This document shows positions 52,820 to 62,800 of a stretch of 64,000 bases of DNA, one piece after another. Position numbers and translations under genes: made by a program. Within the stretch, counting starts at the first letter, position 1. Each line of letters begins with the position of its first letter. The DNA lies in the NCBI GenBank assembly GCA_004028795.1, contig SAIW01000006.1, positions 186,001-250,000 on the forward strand, written 5' to 3'. The stretch comes from Chitinophagaceae bacterium (GTDB lineage Bacteria; Bacteroidota; Bacteroidia; Chitinophagales; Chitinophagaceae). A model generated the notes under the pieces. The model saw only the letters and a program-made list of their open reading frames with translations, ran no database searches and was not told the origin of the DNA.

Positions 52820-52939
52820 GCCTCCCTAAATCCCTCCGAAGGAGGGACATAAAGCGAAGATTAAGATTATGGTGGAAAATAATAATAAAAGTGAAAATAT
52901 AGCTTCTAAAAGCCCCTCCTTCGGAGGGGTTGGGGAGGC
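52820..52939 (+). repeat. Dispersed repeat family 2: GC-rich inverted element spanning the iscU-iscA junction and the iscA start
   Basis: The left arm, 52820-52847, begins at the base after the iscU stop and holds the hairpin CCCTCCGAAGGAGGG. The right arm, 52913-52939, holds CCCCTCCTTCGGAGGGG followed by TTGGGGAGGC. Reversed and complemented, the two arms agree over about 27 bases with four or five differences. The iscA ATG (52869) lies between them and the right arm is inside the iscA reading frame. Confidence 0.8.
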
Positions 52940-53276
52940 TAACAGTATTTACGTTTCGGATAAAGCAAAAGCCAAAGTTGTAAAACTGATGGAAGAAGCA
53001 GGTATTGCTGATGACCCTGATTATTTTCTTCGTGTTGGTGTTGTTGGGGGTGGTTGCAGTGGTTTGAGTTACAAATTAGATTTTGATAACGAAACAAAAC
53101 CGATGGACCAAGTGTTTGAAGATAATGGTGTAAAGGTTGTTACAGACTTAAAAAGCTTTTTATACTTAGTAAATACCGAATTGGATTTTAGTGATGGTTT
53201 AAATGGAAAGGGGTTTTATTTTAATAACCCGAACGCCAGTCGCAGTTGCGGTTGCGGCGAAAGTTTTGCAGTTTAA
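52869..53276 (+). CDS. Iron-sulfur assembly/carrier protein, IscA/SufA type
   Basis: The 135-residue product contains a full A-type carrier domain from about residue 27: IYVSDKAKAKVVKLMEEAG, GVVGGGCSGLSYKLDFD with C63, and the C-terminal SRSCGCGESF with C127 and C129. These three cysteines bind Fe or an Fe-S cluster. The first 24 residues (MVENNNKSENIASKSPSFGG and onward) are foreign to the family and are encoded by the inserted palindromic element; residues 15-24 come from its right arm. No ATG, GTG or TTG lies in frame between the element and the IYVSDK segment, so the element appears to supply the start codon. It ends with a terminator. Confidence 0.92.
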   Translation: MVENNNKSENIASKSPSFGGVGEANSIYVSDKAKAKVVKLMEEAGIADDPDYFLRVGVVGGGCSGLSYKLDFDNETKPMDQVFEDNGVKVVTDLKSFLYLVNTELDFSDGLNGKGFYFNNPNASRSCGCGESFAV

Positions 53277-53298
53277 TTTTTGTGATTTTGTGATATTA

Positions 53299-53332
53299 AA
53301 AAAAGCCTCAGTATTGCTGAGGCTTTTTTTAA
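53299..53332. terminator. Bidirectional terminator between iscA and the convergent lipoprotein gene
   Basis: AAAAAGCCTCA pairs with TGAGGCTTTTT around GTATTGC, with an A run on the left and a T run on the right. Confidence 0.88.
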
Positions 53333-53335
53333 TAT

Positions 53336-54319
53336 CTAATAGACCTTATACCGTTGAAGTGATTGTGTAATGGTCGGTGTGTAATTAATCGTTTCACTAT
53401 TAATCAAGCCAACTCCCTGTGCATAGTAATCATATTGAGAATACCATGCAGTTGTTTGATAAGCACCTGAAACGTAATAATAAACATCCCATCTTACTTT
53501 AATTACATTATTATAAGTAGTCCCGTTTACTATTAAAGAAGTATTGTTATTTATGGTGGTGTATCTGTACTTAACTTTTGAAGCAGTGCCTAAATGAGTA
53601 GTACTTGACTCAGGCGTTTCCCATGTAGTCCCATTTGCCACATTGTCTTTTAGAAAAATATAAGCAACGGGGCTTGTTGTGCTATCATCTAAATAAGCAT
53701 AAGTATAATAATTACCAACGCCATCTTTTCTGTAAACCAAAGAATCTTTGTATGAATCAACGAACAAAGTATAAGTATTACTATTTATTAAATAGGTTGT
53801 ATTTGTTGCGGTAGTTCTGAAAGTATCTAAACTTGATGAATTCTTATATGTCCAGTTGCTATTTGCAGTTGTTGGGAAATAATCAGAAACAACAGAACCT
53901 GAACCTGATACTGCAACACTAAACATACAGGTAGTTGAATTAAAAGTAACAGTAAATGTTGAAGTTGTTGGCAAAATAGGTTTACCGTGTGCCTTTAACT
54001 TAATACTTTGTATACCTACAGATAATACATAGGAAGAATCGTTAAACCAAAAACCATTTACAGTATCAGTTGTTATTTTGTATTTGCCAACAGAAGTGAT
54101 ATTCACTTTCACCAAAGCGTAATTACTATCTGTCATTACTGTATCAACAATATAATTTCCTTTTACGGTAATACCCTGACAGCTGCCGGAGGAATCTTTC
54201 AATGTACCGGTTGCATTTCCACCTACTCCTGTGCCGCTTTCAACACTGAATTCTTTTGAACACGCAAAAAATAATACAGCAGTAAAAATGGAAATGATAA
54301 ATACGAGTTTCTTTTGCAT
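53336..54319 (-). CDS. Lipoprotein of unknown function
   Basis: A 327-residue product with a lipoprotein signal (FTAVLFFACSKEFSVESG; lipobox FFAC with Cys at about 20), followed by a glycine-rich spacer (GTGVGGNATG). The mature part is beta-rich and Ser/Thr/Tyr-heavy, with segments such as FTVTFNSTTCMFSVAVSGSGS and SNWTYKNSSSLDTF. It looks like an exported outer-leaflet lipoprotein with one or two beta-sandwich domains. No family recognised. It uses the iscA terminator on the other strand. Confidence 0.75.
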   Translation of the reverse strand: MQKKLVFIISIFTAVLFFACSKEFSVESGTGVGGNATGTLKDSSGSCQGITVKGNYIVDTVMTDSNYALVKVNITSVGKYKITTDTVNGFWFNDSSYVLSVGIQSIKLKAHGKPILPTTSTFTVTFNSTTCMFSVAVSGSGSVVSDYFPTTANSNWTYKNSSSLDTFRTTATNTTYLINSNTYTLFVDSYKDSLVYRKDGVGNYYTYAYLDDSTTSPVAYIFLKDNVANGTTWETPESSTTHLGTASKVKYRYTTINNNTSLIVNGTTYNNVIKVRWDVYYYVSGAYQTTAWYSQYDYYAQGVGLINSETINYTPTITQSLQRYKVY

Positions 54320-54462
54320 TGCTATAAACTTGTGCCTAAGTTACAGGATAAATGATGAATTTTATGCTGATAATGCTGCCTGCTTATTACAAATACTTCC
54401 TGAAAATTATAAACTCTCAGGAAGCTAAATGACTTTATAACATTTTATACTATCTACTTTAT

Positions 54463-55884
54463 TTACTTCAACGCTCCCACCATGTTTGCAGGAACAACCC
54501 ATTCATCAAATTGCTGTTCTGTCATGTGTTCAAAATCTAATCCTTTCAATTTATATTCTAAAGCTGCTTGCTTTAAAGTAATGCCACGTTTATGTGCATC
54601 CTGTGCAATGGCTGCTGCATTGTAATAACCTATTTTGGTATTCAATGAAGTAACGAGCATTAAACTGTTATCAACATGTTTTTTAATATTTGCTTCAATA
54701 GGCTCAATACCCACTGCACATTTATCATTAAATGAAACACAACCATCACCAATTAATCTGGCACTGTGTAAGAAATTATAAATCATTACAGGTTTAAACA
54801 CATTCAATTCAAAATGACCTGTTGCTCCACCAATATTAATAGCTACATCATTACCTAATACCTGTGCAGCAATCATAGTTAATGCTTCGCATTGAGTAGG
54901 GTTTACTTTACCGGGCATAATAGAACTTCCCGGCTCATTATCAGGAATAAACAATTCACCGATACCACTTCTCGGCCCACTACTTAACATACGGATATCA
55001 TTGGCAATTTTCATTAAGCTGACTGCCACTGTTTTTAATGCACCATGTGCTTCTACAATTGCATCATGTGCAGCTAATGCTTCAAATTTATTTTCAGCAG
55101 TTACAAAAGGCAAGCCTGTTAATTGTGCAATATTTTTTGCTACATTTTCGCTGTAACCCGTTGGTGTATTGATTCCTGTACCAACAGCCGTTCCACCTAA
55201 AGCTAACTCACTTAAATGTGCCAATGAATTTTTAATAGCTTTTAATCCATGATTCAATTGAGAAACATAACCACTAAATTCCTGACCAACTGTTAATGGT
55301 GTTGCATCCATAAAATGGGTACGACCAATCTTTACCACATGCATAAAAGCTTTACTCTTAGCTGCTAATGTATCGCGTAATTTTTCAATGCCGGGTATGG
55401 TTGTTTCAACCAACATTTTGTATGCAGCAATATGCATAGCTGTGGGGAAAGTATCGTTGCTTGATTGAGATTTATTTACATCATCGTTAGGATGTAAAAA
55501 TTTTTCTTTATCTGTTAATGAACCGCCTTTAATAACATGTGCTCTGTAAGCCACTACCTCATTCACATTCATATTACTTTGTGTGCCGCTACCTGTTTGC
55601 CAAACCACTAAAGGAAATTGGTCGTCTAATTTTCCTGCAAGAATTTCATCGCATACTTCTGCAATGGCATTCTTTTTTTCTTCACTTAAAACACCTGCTT
55701 CAAAATTAGTAATAGCAGCAGCTTTCTTTAAATAAGCAAATGCCTCAATAATCGGTCTCGGCATTTTATTAATATCCTGAGCAATTTTAAAATTCTCAAC
55801 ACTACGTTCAGTTTGAGCTCCCCAATAAACATGGGCAGGTACTTTTACTTCGCCCATGGTATCTTTTTCAATCCTGTATTCCAT
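54463..55884 (-). CDS. fumC: Fumarate hydratase, class II
   Basis: FumC hydrates fumarate to malate in the TCA cycle without an Fe-S cluster. The 473-residue protein has the family signature [16 protein letters not shown] at about 318, [15 protein letters not shown], and [21 protein letters not shown] use ATG 55884 ([16 protein letters not shown]). An in-frame ATG at 55929 lies upstream of the promoter box at 55903-55910, and the 15 residues it would add are unlike the family. It is divergent from the phosphodiesterase gene. Confidence 0.96.
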   Translation of the reverse strand: MEYRIEKDTMGEVKVPAHVYWGAQTERSVENFKIAQDINKMPRPIIEAFAYLKKAAAITNFEAGVLSEEKKNAIAEVCDEILAGKLDDQFPLVVWQTGSGTQSNMNVNEVVAYRAHVIKGGSLTDKEKFLHPNDDVNKSQSSNDTFPTAMHIAAYKMLVETTIPGIEKLRDTLAAKSKAFMHVVKIGRTHFMDATPLTVGQEFSGYVSQLNHGLKAIKNSLAHLSELALGGTAVGTGINTPTGYSENVAKNIAQLTGLPFVTAENKFEALAAHDAIVEAHGALKTVAVSLMKIANDIRMLSSGPRSGIGELFIPDNEPGSSIMPGKVNPTQCEALTMIAAQVLGNDVAINIGGATGHFELNVFKPVMIYNFLHSARLIGDGCVSFNDKCAVGIEPIEANIKKHVDNSLMLVTSLNTKIGYYNAAAIAQDAHKRGITLKQAALEYKLKGLDFEHMTEQQFDEWVVPANMVGALK

Positions 55885-55902
55885 ATTGCTTATTTTTTGC
55901 CG

Positions 55903-55910
55903 CAAAGGTA
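55903..55910 (-). promoter_or_regulatory. Probable -7 promoter element for fumC (TACCTTTG)
   Basis: On the minus strand TACCTTTG followed by CGGC fits TAnnTTTG, 19-26 bases upstream of the ATG at 55884. It rules against the earlier in-frame ATG. Confidence 0.55.
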
Positions 55911-55992
55911 AAGGCTCACAGGTATACATGAAGGTTTTATTAATCTTGTATGAACGCTGTTGATTCTCTTATTTATTGTTTAGTATTGAAGT

Positions 55993-57075
55993 ATGAAAAA
56001 GTTATTCTTCATTTCAGTATTGTTCATTTGTCTTTCTACTAAAGCACAAAAAGTTGAGAACATAATTATTGTAACTACCGATGGTTTCAGATGGCAGGAA
56101 GTATTTAACGGTCTTGACTCTGCTATTGCCAACAATAAAAAATATAATGAAGGCGATAGTGCTTATTTGTTTAAAAAATTCTGGAGTGATGATGTGAATG
56201 AAAGAAGAAAAAAACTGTTACCTTTTTTTTGGAATAGCATTGCTACACAAGGGCAATTATACGGCAACAGAAATGCAGGTTGCAAGGTAAATGTCTTCAA
56301 CCCATATCAATTTTCTTACCCGGGTTATAGTGAAATTTTTACCGGTTTTGTTGATACGGCAATAAACAGTAATAGTTATAAAGCAAACCCGCACACTAAT
56401 GTTTTAGCGTTTTTAAATAAACAGAATCAATTTAAAAATAAAGTAGCTGCATTTGGAGCGTGGGATGCATTTGACAGAATTTTAAATGAAGAAAAAAGTG
56501 GTTTTACTGTAACCAATGCCTTTGAAAAATTTGGCGGAACGAATCCATCAATAAAAGAAAAGTTATTGAATGAAATGTTGGAAAACTCTTATAAACCTTT
56601 TAAAGAAGATGAATGTTTAGATGTGTTTACACATTATGGTGCAATGGAATATCTGAAAAATAAGAAACCGAAAGTATTATACATTTCTTATGGTGAAACA
56701 GATGAATGGGCTCATGCAACTAAATACAGAAGTTATGTTGAAGCAGCTCATCAGGTTGATACCTGGTTAAATGAAATCTGGAACTATGTACAAAGCGACC
56801 CGCAATACAAAAACAAAACAGCTTTGTTTATTACAACAGACCACGGCAGAGGTGATATTAAAAAAGATGAATGGCAAACGCATGGGCAAAAAATTGCAGA
56901 TGCAGGCCAGATATGGTTTGCAGTACTTTCGCCCGTAACAAGTGCCAAAGGAGAAATAAAAGAAAACATACAACTCTATCAACAGCAATTTGCACAAACC
57001 ATCGCTGCATTATTAGGCTACACCTTTACCTGCGAGCATGAAGTTGCCAAGCCAATAGATAATGTTTTACATTAG
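55993..57075 (+). CDS. Secreted alkaline phosphatase-superfamily phosphodiesterase
   Basis: A 360-residue secreted enzyme of the alkaline-phosphatase/type I phosphodiesterase superfamily. It has a signal peptide (MKKLFFISVLFICLSTKAQ). The metal-binding and nucleophile region is IIIVTTDGFRWQEVF at 25-39, where Thr29 or Asp30 should be the nucleophile or a metal ligand. ISYGETDEWAHATKYRSYVEA and FITTDHGRGDIKKDEWQTHG form the second metal site (D and H residues). Relatives hydrolyse phosphodiesters, phosphonates or sulfates. The gene ends five bases before the GH29 gene, which suggests a joint role in degrading a decorated glycan. Confidence 0.85.
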   Translation: MKKLFFISVLFICLSTKAQKVENIIIVTTDGFRWQEVFNGLDSAIANNKKYNEGDSAYLFKKFWSDDVNERRKKLLPFFWNSIATQGQLYGNRNAGCKVNVFNPYQFSYPGYSEIFTGFVDTAINSNSYKANPHTNVLAFLNKQNQFKNKVAAFGAWDAFDRILNEEKSGFTVTNAFEKFGGTNPSIKEKLLNEMLENSYKPFKEDECLDVFTHYGAMEYLKNKKPKVLYISYGETDEWAHATKYRSYVEAAHQVDTWLNEIWNYVQSDPQYKNKTALFITTDHGRGDIKKDEWQTHGQKIADAGQIWFAVLSPVTSAKGEIKENIQLYQQQFAQTIAALLGYTFTCEHEVAKPIDNVLH

Positions 57076-57080
57076 CGGTT

Positions 57081-58454
57081 ATGAAAAGAATTCTCTTCGT
57101 TGCCGCATTGTTTTTTTATTATCAACTAACTGCACAACAAAATTTTCCTATGCCTTCTGCTGCTCAAAAGCAATGGCATGATATGGAGTTTTATTTGTTT
57201 GTTCATTTCGGGCCAAACACATTTACCAATGAAGAATGGGGCAATGGAAAAGAAAAAGAGGAAGTATTTAATCCATCACAATTAGATTGTAAGCAATGGT
57301 GCAAAATTGCTAAAGCTGCCAGTGCAAAAGGCATTATTATTACAGCTAAACATCACGATGGCTTTTGTTTGTGGCCTTCCGCATTTTCTAATCATACTGT
57401 AAAACAAAGCAGTTGGAGAAATGGCAATGGGGACGTATTAAAAGAATTAAGCACAGCTTGCAAAGAATATGGTTTAAAAATGGGTGTGTATTTATCTCCC
57501 TGGGATAGAAATCATCCTAATTACGGCACTGCCAAATACAATGATGTTTTTATTAATATGATGAAAGAAGTGGTTAGTAAGTATGGACCCTATTTTGAAT
57601 TTTGGTGGGATGGTGCCAACGGTGAAGGACCTAACGGAAAAAAACAGTTGTATGATTGGAAACGCTTTGAACAAGCTATAAAATCCATAGCACCTAATAC
57701 TGTTGTGTTTAGCGATATTGGCCCTGATGTACGTTGGGTAGGTAATGAAAAAGGTATTGCCGGAACAACAAATTGGAATTATTTAGATACCGCTGGTTTT
57801 ACAAGAGGTATTGGTGCCCCAAGTGATAAGAGTTTGAATGAAGGCAATGAAAACGGCAAAGCTTGGATACCTGCCGAATGTGATGTAAGCATAAGGCCTG
57901 GTTGGTTTTATCACAGCACAGAAAATGATAAAGTAAAAACACCACAGCAATTATTCAATCTGTATTTGAAAAGTGTTGGTAGAGGGGCTAATTTTTTATT
58001 AAATGTTCCGCCCGATACAAGAGGTTTATTTAATGCGAAAGACTCTGCATCGTTAGTTGGTTTTAAAAAATTATTGGATGACAATTTTAAGCATGATGTA
58101 TTGAAACATGCTATGCTGCAAACCAATGTTCATAAAAATAAACAATTAGATACCGAGAAAAGAGAAATCAGTTATCAGTTATTACTCAGAAACACAGTCC
58201 GATTAAATTGTGTTGTGTTAAAAGAAAACATGAACAACGGACAGGTTATAAAAGATGCCACTGTAACCATTACCAATAAAGGCGAAGTAGTAAAACAAAT
58301 TGCAGTAACAACAGTTGGCAGAAAACGCATATTAACCTTTCCGACAGTTGATGCTACAGAAGTGGTGATTGTAATTACACATGCGAAAGCAAAGCCCGAA
58401 CTGCAAAGCATTGAAGGTTATTTGATTGATGAGGGCTTGATTGAAAAGGATTAA
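57081..58454 (+). CDS. Alpha-L-fucosidase (GH29)
   Basis: A 457-residue secreted GH29 enzyme with a signal peptide (to about AQ, residue 19). Diagnostic segments are WHDMEFYLFVHFGPNTFTNEEWG, KGIIITAKHHDGFCLWPS at about 84-100, and FEFWWDGANGEG, whose D177 is the predicted nucleophile. The catalytic (alpha/beta)8 domain is followed by a small beta domain (about 360-457). It should release L-fucose, outside the cell or in the periplasm. It is co-transcribed with the upstream phosphodiesterase. The 3' end overlaps by four bases with the convergent secreted-protein gene. Confidence 0.9.
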   Translation: MKRILFVAALFFYYQLTAQQNFPMPSAAQKQWHDMEFYLFVHFGPNTFTNEEWGNGKEKEEVFNPSQLDCKQWCKIAKAASAKGIIITAKHHDGFCLWPSAFSNHTVKQSSWRNGNGDVLKELSTACKEYGLKMGVYLSPWDRNHPNYGTAKYNDVFINMMKEVVSKYGPYFEFWWDGANGEGPNGKKQLYDWKRFEQAIKSIAPNTVVFSDIGPDVRWVGNEKGIAGTTNWNYLDTAGFTRGIGAPSDKSLNEGNENGKAWIPAECDVSIRPGWFYHSTENDKVKTPQQLFNLYLKSVGRGANFLLNVPPDTRGLFNAKDSASLVGFKKLLDDNFKHDVLKHAMLQTNVHKNKQLDTEKREISYQLLLRNTVRLNCVVLKENMNNGQVIKDATVTITNKGEVVKQIAVTTVGRKRILTFPTVDATEVVIVITHAKAKPELQSIEGYLIDEGLIEKD

Positions 58455-59179
58455 TCAGGAAAACAAAGAGAACCTACTGCACCAGCACCGTATTCTAGAA
58501 CAATGTTTTTTTTGTAAAAAATATACATACAATCGTCATTATATTTTTTGATTTGTTTGTTAGTTAAATCCTTATTAAACAATTTAAATGAATACTTTCC
58601 CATACCACTTCTAGCAAACCCTATTGTAGTAATTTTTCCATTTTCAATTGAAATACAATTAGCATCTGAAAGCAACTTTTTTATTGTTTTCAAAGTTTCA
58701 CTAGTCCAACCAAGAGGCTTTATCATTTGAGTCAATTTGTTCGAATTATATCCTAATTTCCATTCTTGCTTGAAGTCTCTTTGTGTATTACTGATGTGTT
58801 GAATTTTTAAATCAATACTCTCTTCTGTTGAGATGATTTTTTGAGCTGGATTAAATTCAATTGAGACTATGTAGTCTTTAGGGATTAATTTTAAGTATGA
58901 AGTTTTTAGCAAGATAATTTTTTCAAAATTTGAATCAATATTTGAAATAAGTTCTCTTTTACTGCTTCTCGGCAGTGATAGCATAAATAATAAAAATTCC
59001 TTTGATTGCTCATTCCCTTCATTATACATTTTTAGAAATTCACTTTTTTTTGCTTCAGGCAAACCTTTCAAGGCTACTTGTAGAAGCGAATCTTTATTAA
59101 TTGATGAATTAAATTTCTGGCTATAACCATTAATTATAAAGACTAAAGAAGCAAATAGTAATATAACAAAATTTCTCAT
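58451..59179 (-). CDS. Secreted protein of unknown function
   Basis: A 242-residue product with a signal peptide (MRNFVILLFASLVFIINGYSQ). The N-terminal half is helical and charged (LPEAKKSEFLKMYNEGNEQSKEFLLFMLSL). The C-terminal part is beta-like and mentions no known catalytic motif (CISIENGKITTIGFARSGMGKYSFKLF). It is convergent with the GH29 gene, overlapping by four bases. It is noticeably AT-rich, with many isolated codons ending in A or T. No family recognised. Confidence 0.7.
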   Translation of the reverse strand: MRNFVILLFASLVFIINGYSQKFNSSINKDSLLQVALKGLPEAKKSEFLKMYNEGNEQSKEFLLFMLSLPRSSKRELISNIDSNFEKIILLKTSYLKLIPKDYIVSIEFNPAQKIISTEESIDLKIQHISNTQRDFKQEWKLGYNSNKLTQMIKPLGWTSETLKTIKKLLSDANCISIENGKITTIGFARSGMGKYSFKLFNKDLTNKQIKKYNDDCMYIFYKKNIVLEYGAGAVGSLCFPD

Positions 59180-59248
59180 ATTTTTTTGCCTATTTAATAA
59201 AAACTAACTTAAAGATGTTAGAAAATTCAAGTTGCAAAGTTTTATTCT

Positions 59249-59719
59249 TTACCCAATCTTCTCTTTCAACAAACCTCTTACAGTATGTTTATCATCATCC
59301 ATCATGGTATCTTTTGGTACTAAGAAAAAAGATTTAGTATCGAAATATAAATGAAAGAAATGCGGTGATTCTATAAACTTACTAAACTTACTCCACTCCC
59401 AGTTTACATAACCTCTGTTGTTTTCTAATACGATATAATGTTCAGAAAAATTAATGGTAAAAGCCTCTTTAAATGTTGATGATTTTTTATAAATAATATT
59501 CGGCAGAATATACCAAACACTAACCATCATCATTACCCATATAAATGTTCCCAGAAAAAAAGGTTCCGGTCTTATTTTTTTAAAATAGAATAATGCTGCC
59601 GATGTTAGTGCAAATACATTTACTAAAATTATCATTACTCTTATCTCCTGCCTCGACACAAAATGATAACGCAATGCCTGTAATACTTTTTTCTTATCGT
59701 AACTAAAGCTAAACTGCAT
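59249..59719 (-). CDS. YcxB-like membrane protein
   Basis: A 156-residue protein with two hydrophobic segments (about 27-45 and 52-72) and a C-terminal beta-rich domain. The landmarks fit the YcxB-like family: FSYDKKKVLQALRYHFVSRQEIRVMI, then EAFTINFSEHYIVLENNRGYVNWEWSKFSKFIESPHFFHLYFDTKSFFLVPKD. In that family the cytoplasmic part resembles a PH-like domain. Function unknown. It is a single gene between a secreted-protein gene and nrdJ. Confidence 0.8.
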   Translation of the reverse strand: MQFSFSYDKKKVLQALRYHFVSRQEIRVMIILVNVFALTSAALFYFKKIRPEPFFLGTFIWVMMMVSVWYILPNIIYKKSSTFKEAFTINFSEHYIVLENNRGYVNWEWSKFSKFIESPHFFHLYFDTKSFFLVPKDTMMDDDKHTVRGLLKEKIG

Positions 59720-59737
59720 AATGTTTTAATTGATGCA

Positions 59738-59773
59738 AAGTAAAACAAAACCGTCCCGAAAATTCGGGACGGT
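59738..59773 (-). terminator. Rho-independent terminator of nrdJ
   Basis: On the minus strand the perfect stem ACCGTCCCGAA / TTCGGGACGGT (59750-59773, two-base gap) is followed by TTTTGTTTTACTTTG. Confidence 0.85.
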
Positions 59774-59814
59774 GGTTTCTAATTTTTACCTATGAAGTAT
59801 CTCAGAAACTATTT

Positions 59815-62800
59815 TTAGCTGCAACCCATACTGTTGCCGCAGTTTAAACATTTATAACAAGTACCGCTGCGAATAGTAATATGTCCGCAGGTATTACAAG
59901 CCGGTGCATCGCTTTGCATATTCTTTGCTGCTGCATTCACCATATCTAATCCTGCTTCTTCTTTAACAGCAACTGCACGTTGTATTTTTTGCGGTTGTGC
60001 AGCAACAGAAGGGGCTGTTACATGCACACTGCTTAATTCCGGCGTTCCGCCTAAATAACTTAATTCGCCTTCATCGCCTGTATTACCTATTTCAGGTTTA
60101 TCTAATACATGTACCAAATCTGTTCTTCCTAAATATTCATAAGCCAATGCACGGAATACAAAATCAACTAAAGATGTGGTTGTTTTAATATTCGGATGAT
60201 CAACCATGCCTGCCGGTTCAAAACGGGTAAATACAAATTTTTCAACAAACTCTTCTAACGGTACACCATATTGCAAGCCAACTGAAATAGCTATTGCAAA
60301 ACAGTTCATTAAGCTGCGAACAGTAGAGCCTTCTTTAGCCAGATCAATAAATATTTCTCCTAATGTTCCATCGGTATATTCCCCGGTTCTTAAGAAGATT
60401 GCCTGACCGTTAATTTTTGCTTTTTGTGTAAAGCCTCTTCTTTTTGATGGTAACGCTTTTCTTTCAACAATGGTTGATAAAGCTCTTTTCAATTTAGTAT
60501 CGGTAGAAGCCGTCATACGTTTTGTAACTTCTTCTAACAAATCTTCAACTGATAGTTTACCTAAATCAACGATGTTGGTAGCTGAGTCGGAAGTCTGAAG
60601 TCCAGTGTCCGAAAGTATTGCTTCTGACTTGCCGTCTACCTGACTTTCGGTCTTTTTCTTCTTATCCGATTTATTACTTAATGGTTGAGATAATTTAGAA
60701 CCATCGCGATACAATGCACAGGCTTTTAAACCTAACTGCCAGCTAAGCATATAGCTGTCTTCAATTTCTTCAACACTTGCTTCGTGCGGAAGATTAATTG
60801 TTTTAGAAATGGCACCGCTTAAGAAAGGTTGGCAAGCACCCATCATTTTAATATGACCATGTGCATGAATATATCTTTCACCTTTTTTACCACACTTATT
60901 AGCACAATCAAATATTGATAAATGTTCATCTTTCAGAAATGGAGCACCTTCAACAGTCATTGTTCCGCATACATAATCGTTAGCAGCATCAATTTGTTCG
61001 TCAGTAAATCCTAATGCTTCCAATAAATTAAAGTTCCAATCGCTGTATTGTGCTTCAGTAAAGCCTAAGCGTTGTAAGCAGGCTTCGCCTAAAGTAAATT
61101 TGTTGAATACAAAACCAATTTCGAAAGCAGATTTTGCTGCTGCATTCAACTTAGCAATTTCTTCTCCGGTAAATCCTTTTTCACTTAATGAAGTTGGATT
61201 GATGAACGGAGCACCTTCAAAACTGGCAGCACCCACTGCATATTTTTCAATAGCTTCTATTTCTTTTGCTGAATAACCTAAAGTTTTTAAAGCATTGGGT
61301 ACAGCACCATTAATAATTTTAAAATAACCGCCGCCACTTAGTTTTTTAAATTTCACTAAAGCAAAATCCGGCTCAACTCCCGTTGTATCGCAATCCATTA
61401 CTAAACCTATTGTTCCTGTTGGGGCAATTACCGTTGTTTGAGCGTTTCTGTAACCATATTTTTCACCCATTTGTACTGCATCATCCCAAGCTTTGGTGGC
61501 AGATTTTAATAAATAATCAGGGCAATATTTTGCTTTAATACCAATTGGTTTAACACTTAAACCTACATAAGCTTCATCTGCATCGTAAGCTGCTGCACGG
61601 TGGTTACGCATTACACGTAACATATCTTCTTTATTTTCTTCATATTTAGCAAATGAACCTAAGAAGGAAGCCATTTCTGCTGATGTTTTGTATGAAATGC
61701 CCGTCATTATTGCACTTACAGCACCAGCAATACCTCTTGCTTCTTCACTATCGTAAGCAATACCGCTAATCATTAAGATGGTTCCCAAATTTGCAAAGCC
61801 TAAACCTAATGTTCTGTAATCATAAGAAAGCTGTGCTACTTCTTTTGAAGGAAACTGTGCCATTAACACAGAAATTTCCAACACAACAGTCCATAAACGG
61901 CTGATATATTCCAAGCCTTCTACATCTAACAAATTAGTTGTTTCATTAAAGAATTTTCTAAGATTGATAGAAGCCAAGTTACACGCAGTATTATCTAAAA
62001 ACATGTATTCACTACATGGGTTAGATGCATTAATACGACCGCCTTTCGGGCAAGTATGCCATTCATTAATAGTGGTATCGTATTGTGTTCCCGGATCTGC
62101 ACAACGCCATGCAGCATAAGAAATTTGTTTCCAAACTTCACGTGCAGGAATTTTTTTCATTGTTCTGCCATCTGTTCTTGCTTTCAATTCCCAATCTTCA
62201 TTGTTCTCTAATTTTTCAAAGAATGAATTAGGAATACGAACAGAGTTATTAGAGTTTTGCCCGCTAACAGTTAAGTAAGCTTCACCTTCGTAATGGCTAT
62301 CGTAGCCTGCATCAATTAATGCACCTACTTTCTTTTCTTCTTCCACTTTCCAGTTAATAAAATCCATTATTTCCGGATGGTCTAAATCTAAGCAAACCAT
62401 TTTAGCAGCACGGCGTGTGGTACCGCCACTTTTAATAGCACCTGCTGCCCTGTCACCTATTTTTAAGAAACTCATTAACCCGCTGGAAGTACCGCCACCA
62501 CTCAATTTTTCGCCACTGCCACGTATTTGAGAGAAGTTAGTACCAACACCACTTCCGTATTTAAAAATTCTTGCTTCGCGAACCCATAAATCCATAATAC
62601 CACCGTCATTAACCAAGTCATCGCTAACACTTAAAATAAAACATGCATGTGGTTGCGGACGCTCGTAGGCATTTTTACTTTTACTTAATTCTTTTGTTAC
62701 AGGGTCAACATAGTAATGACCTTGTGGTTTACCTGTAATACCATAGCTTTCATGTAAACCTGTATTAAACCATTGCGGCGAGTTGGGTACACATGATTGG

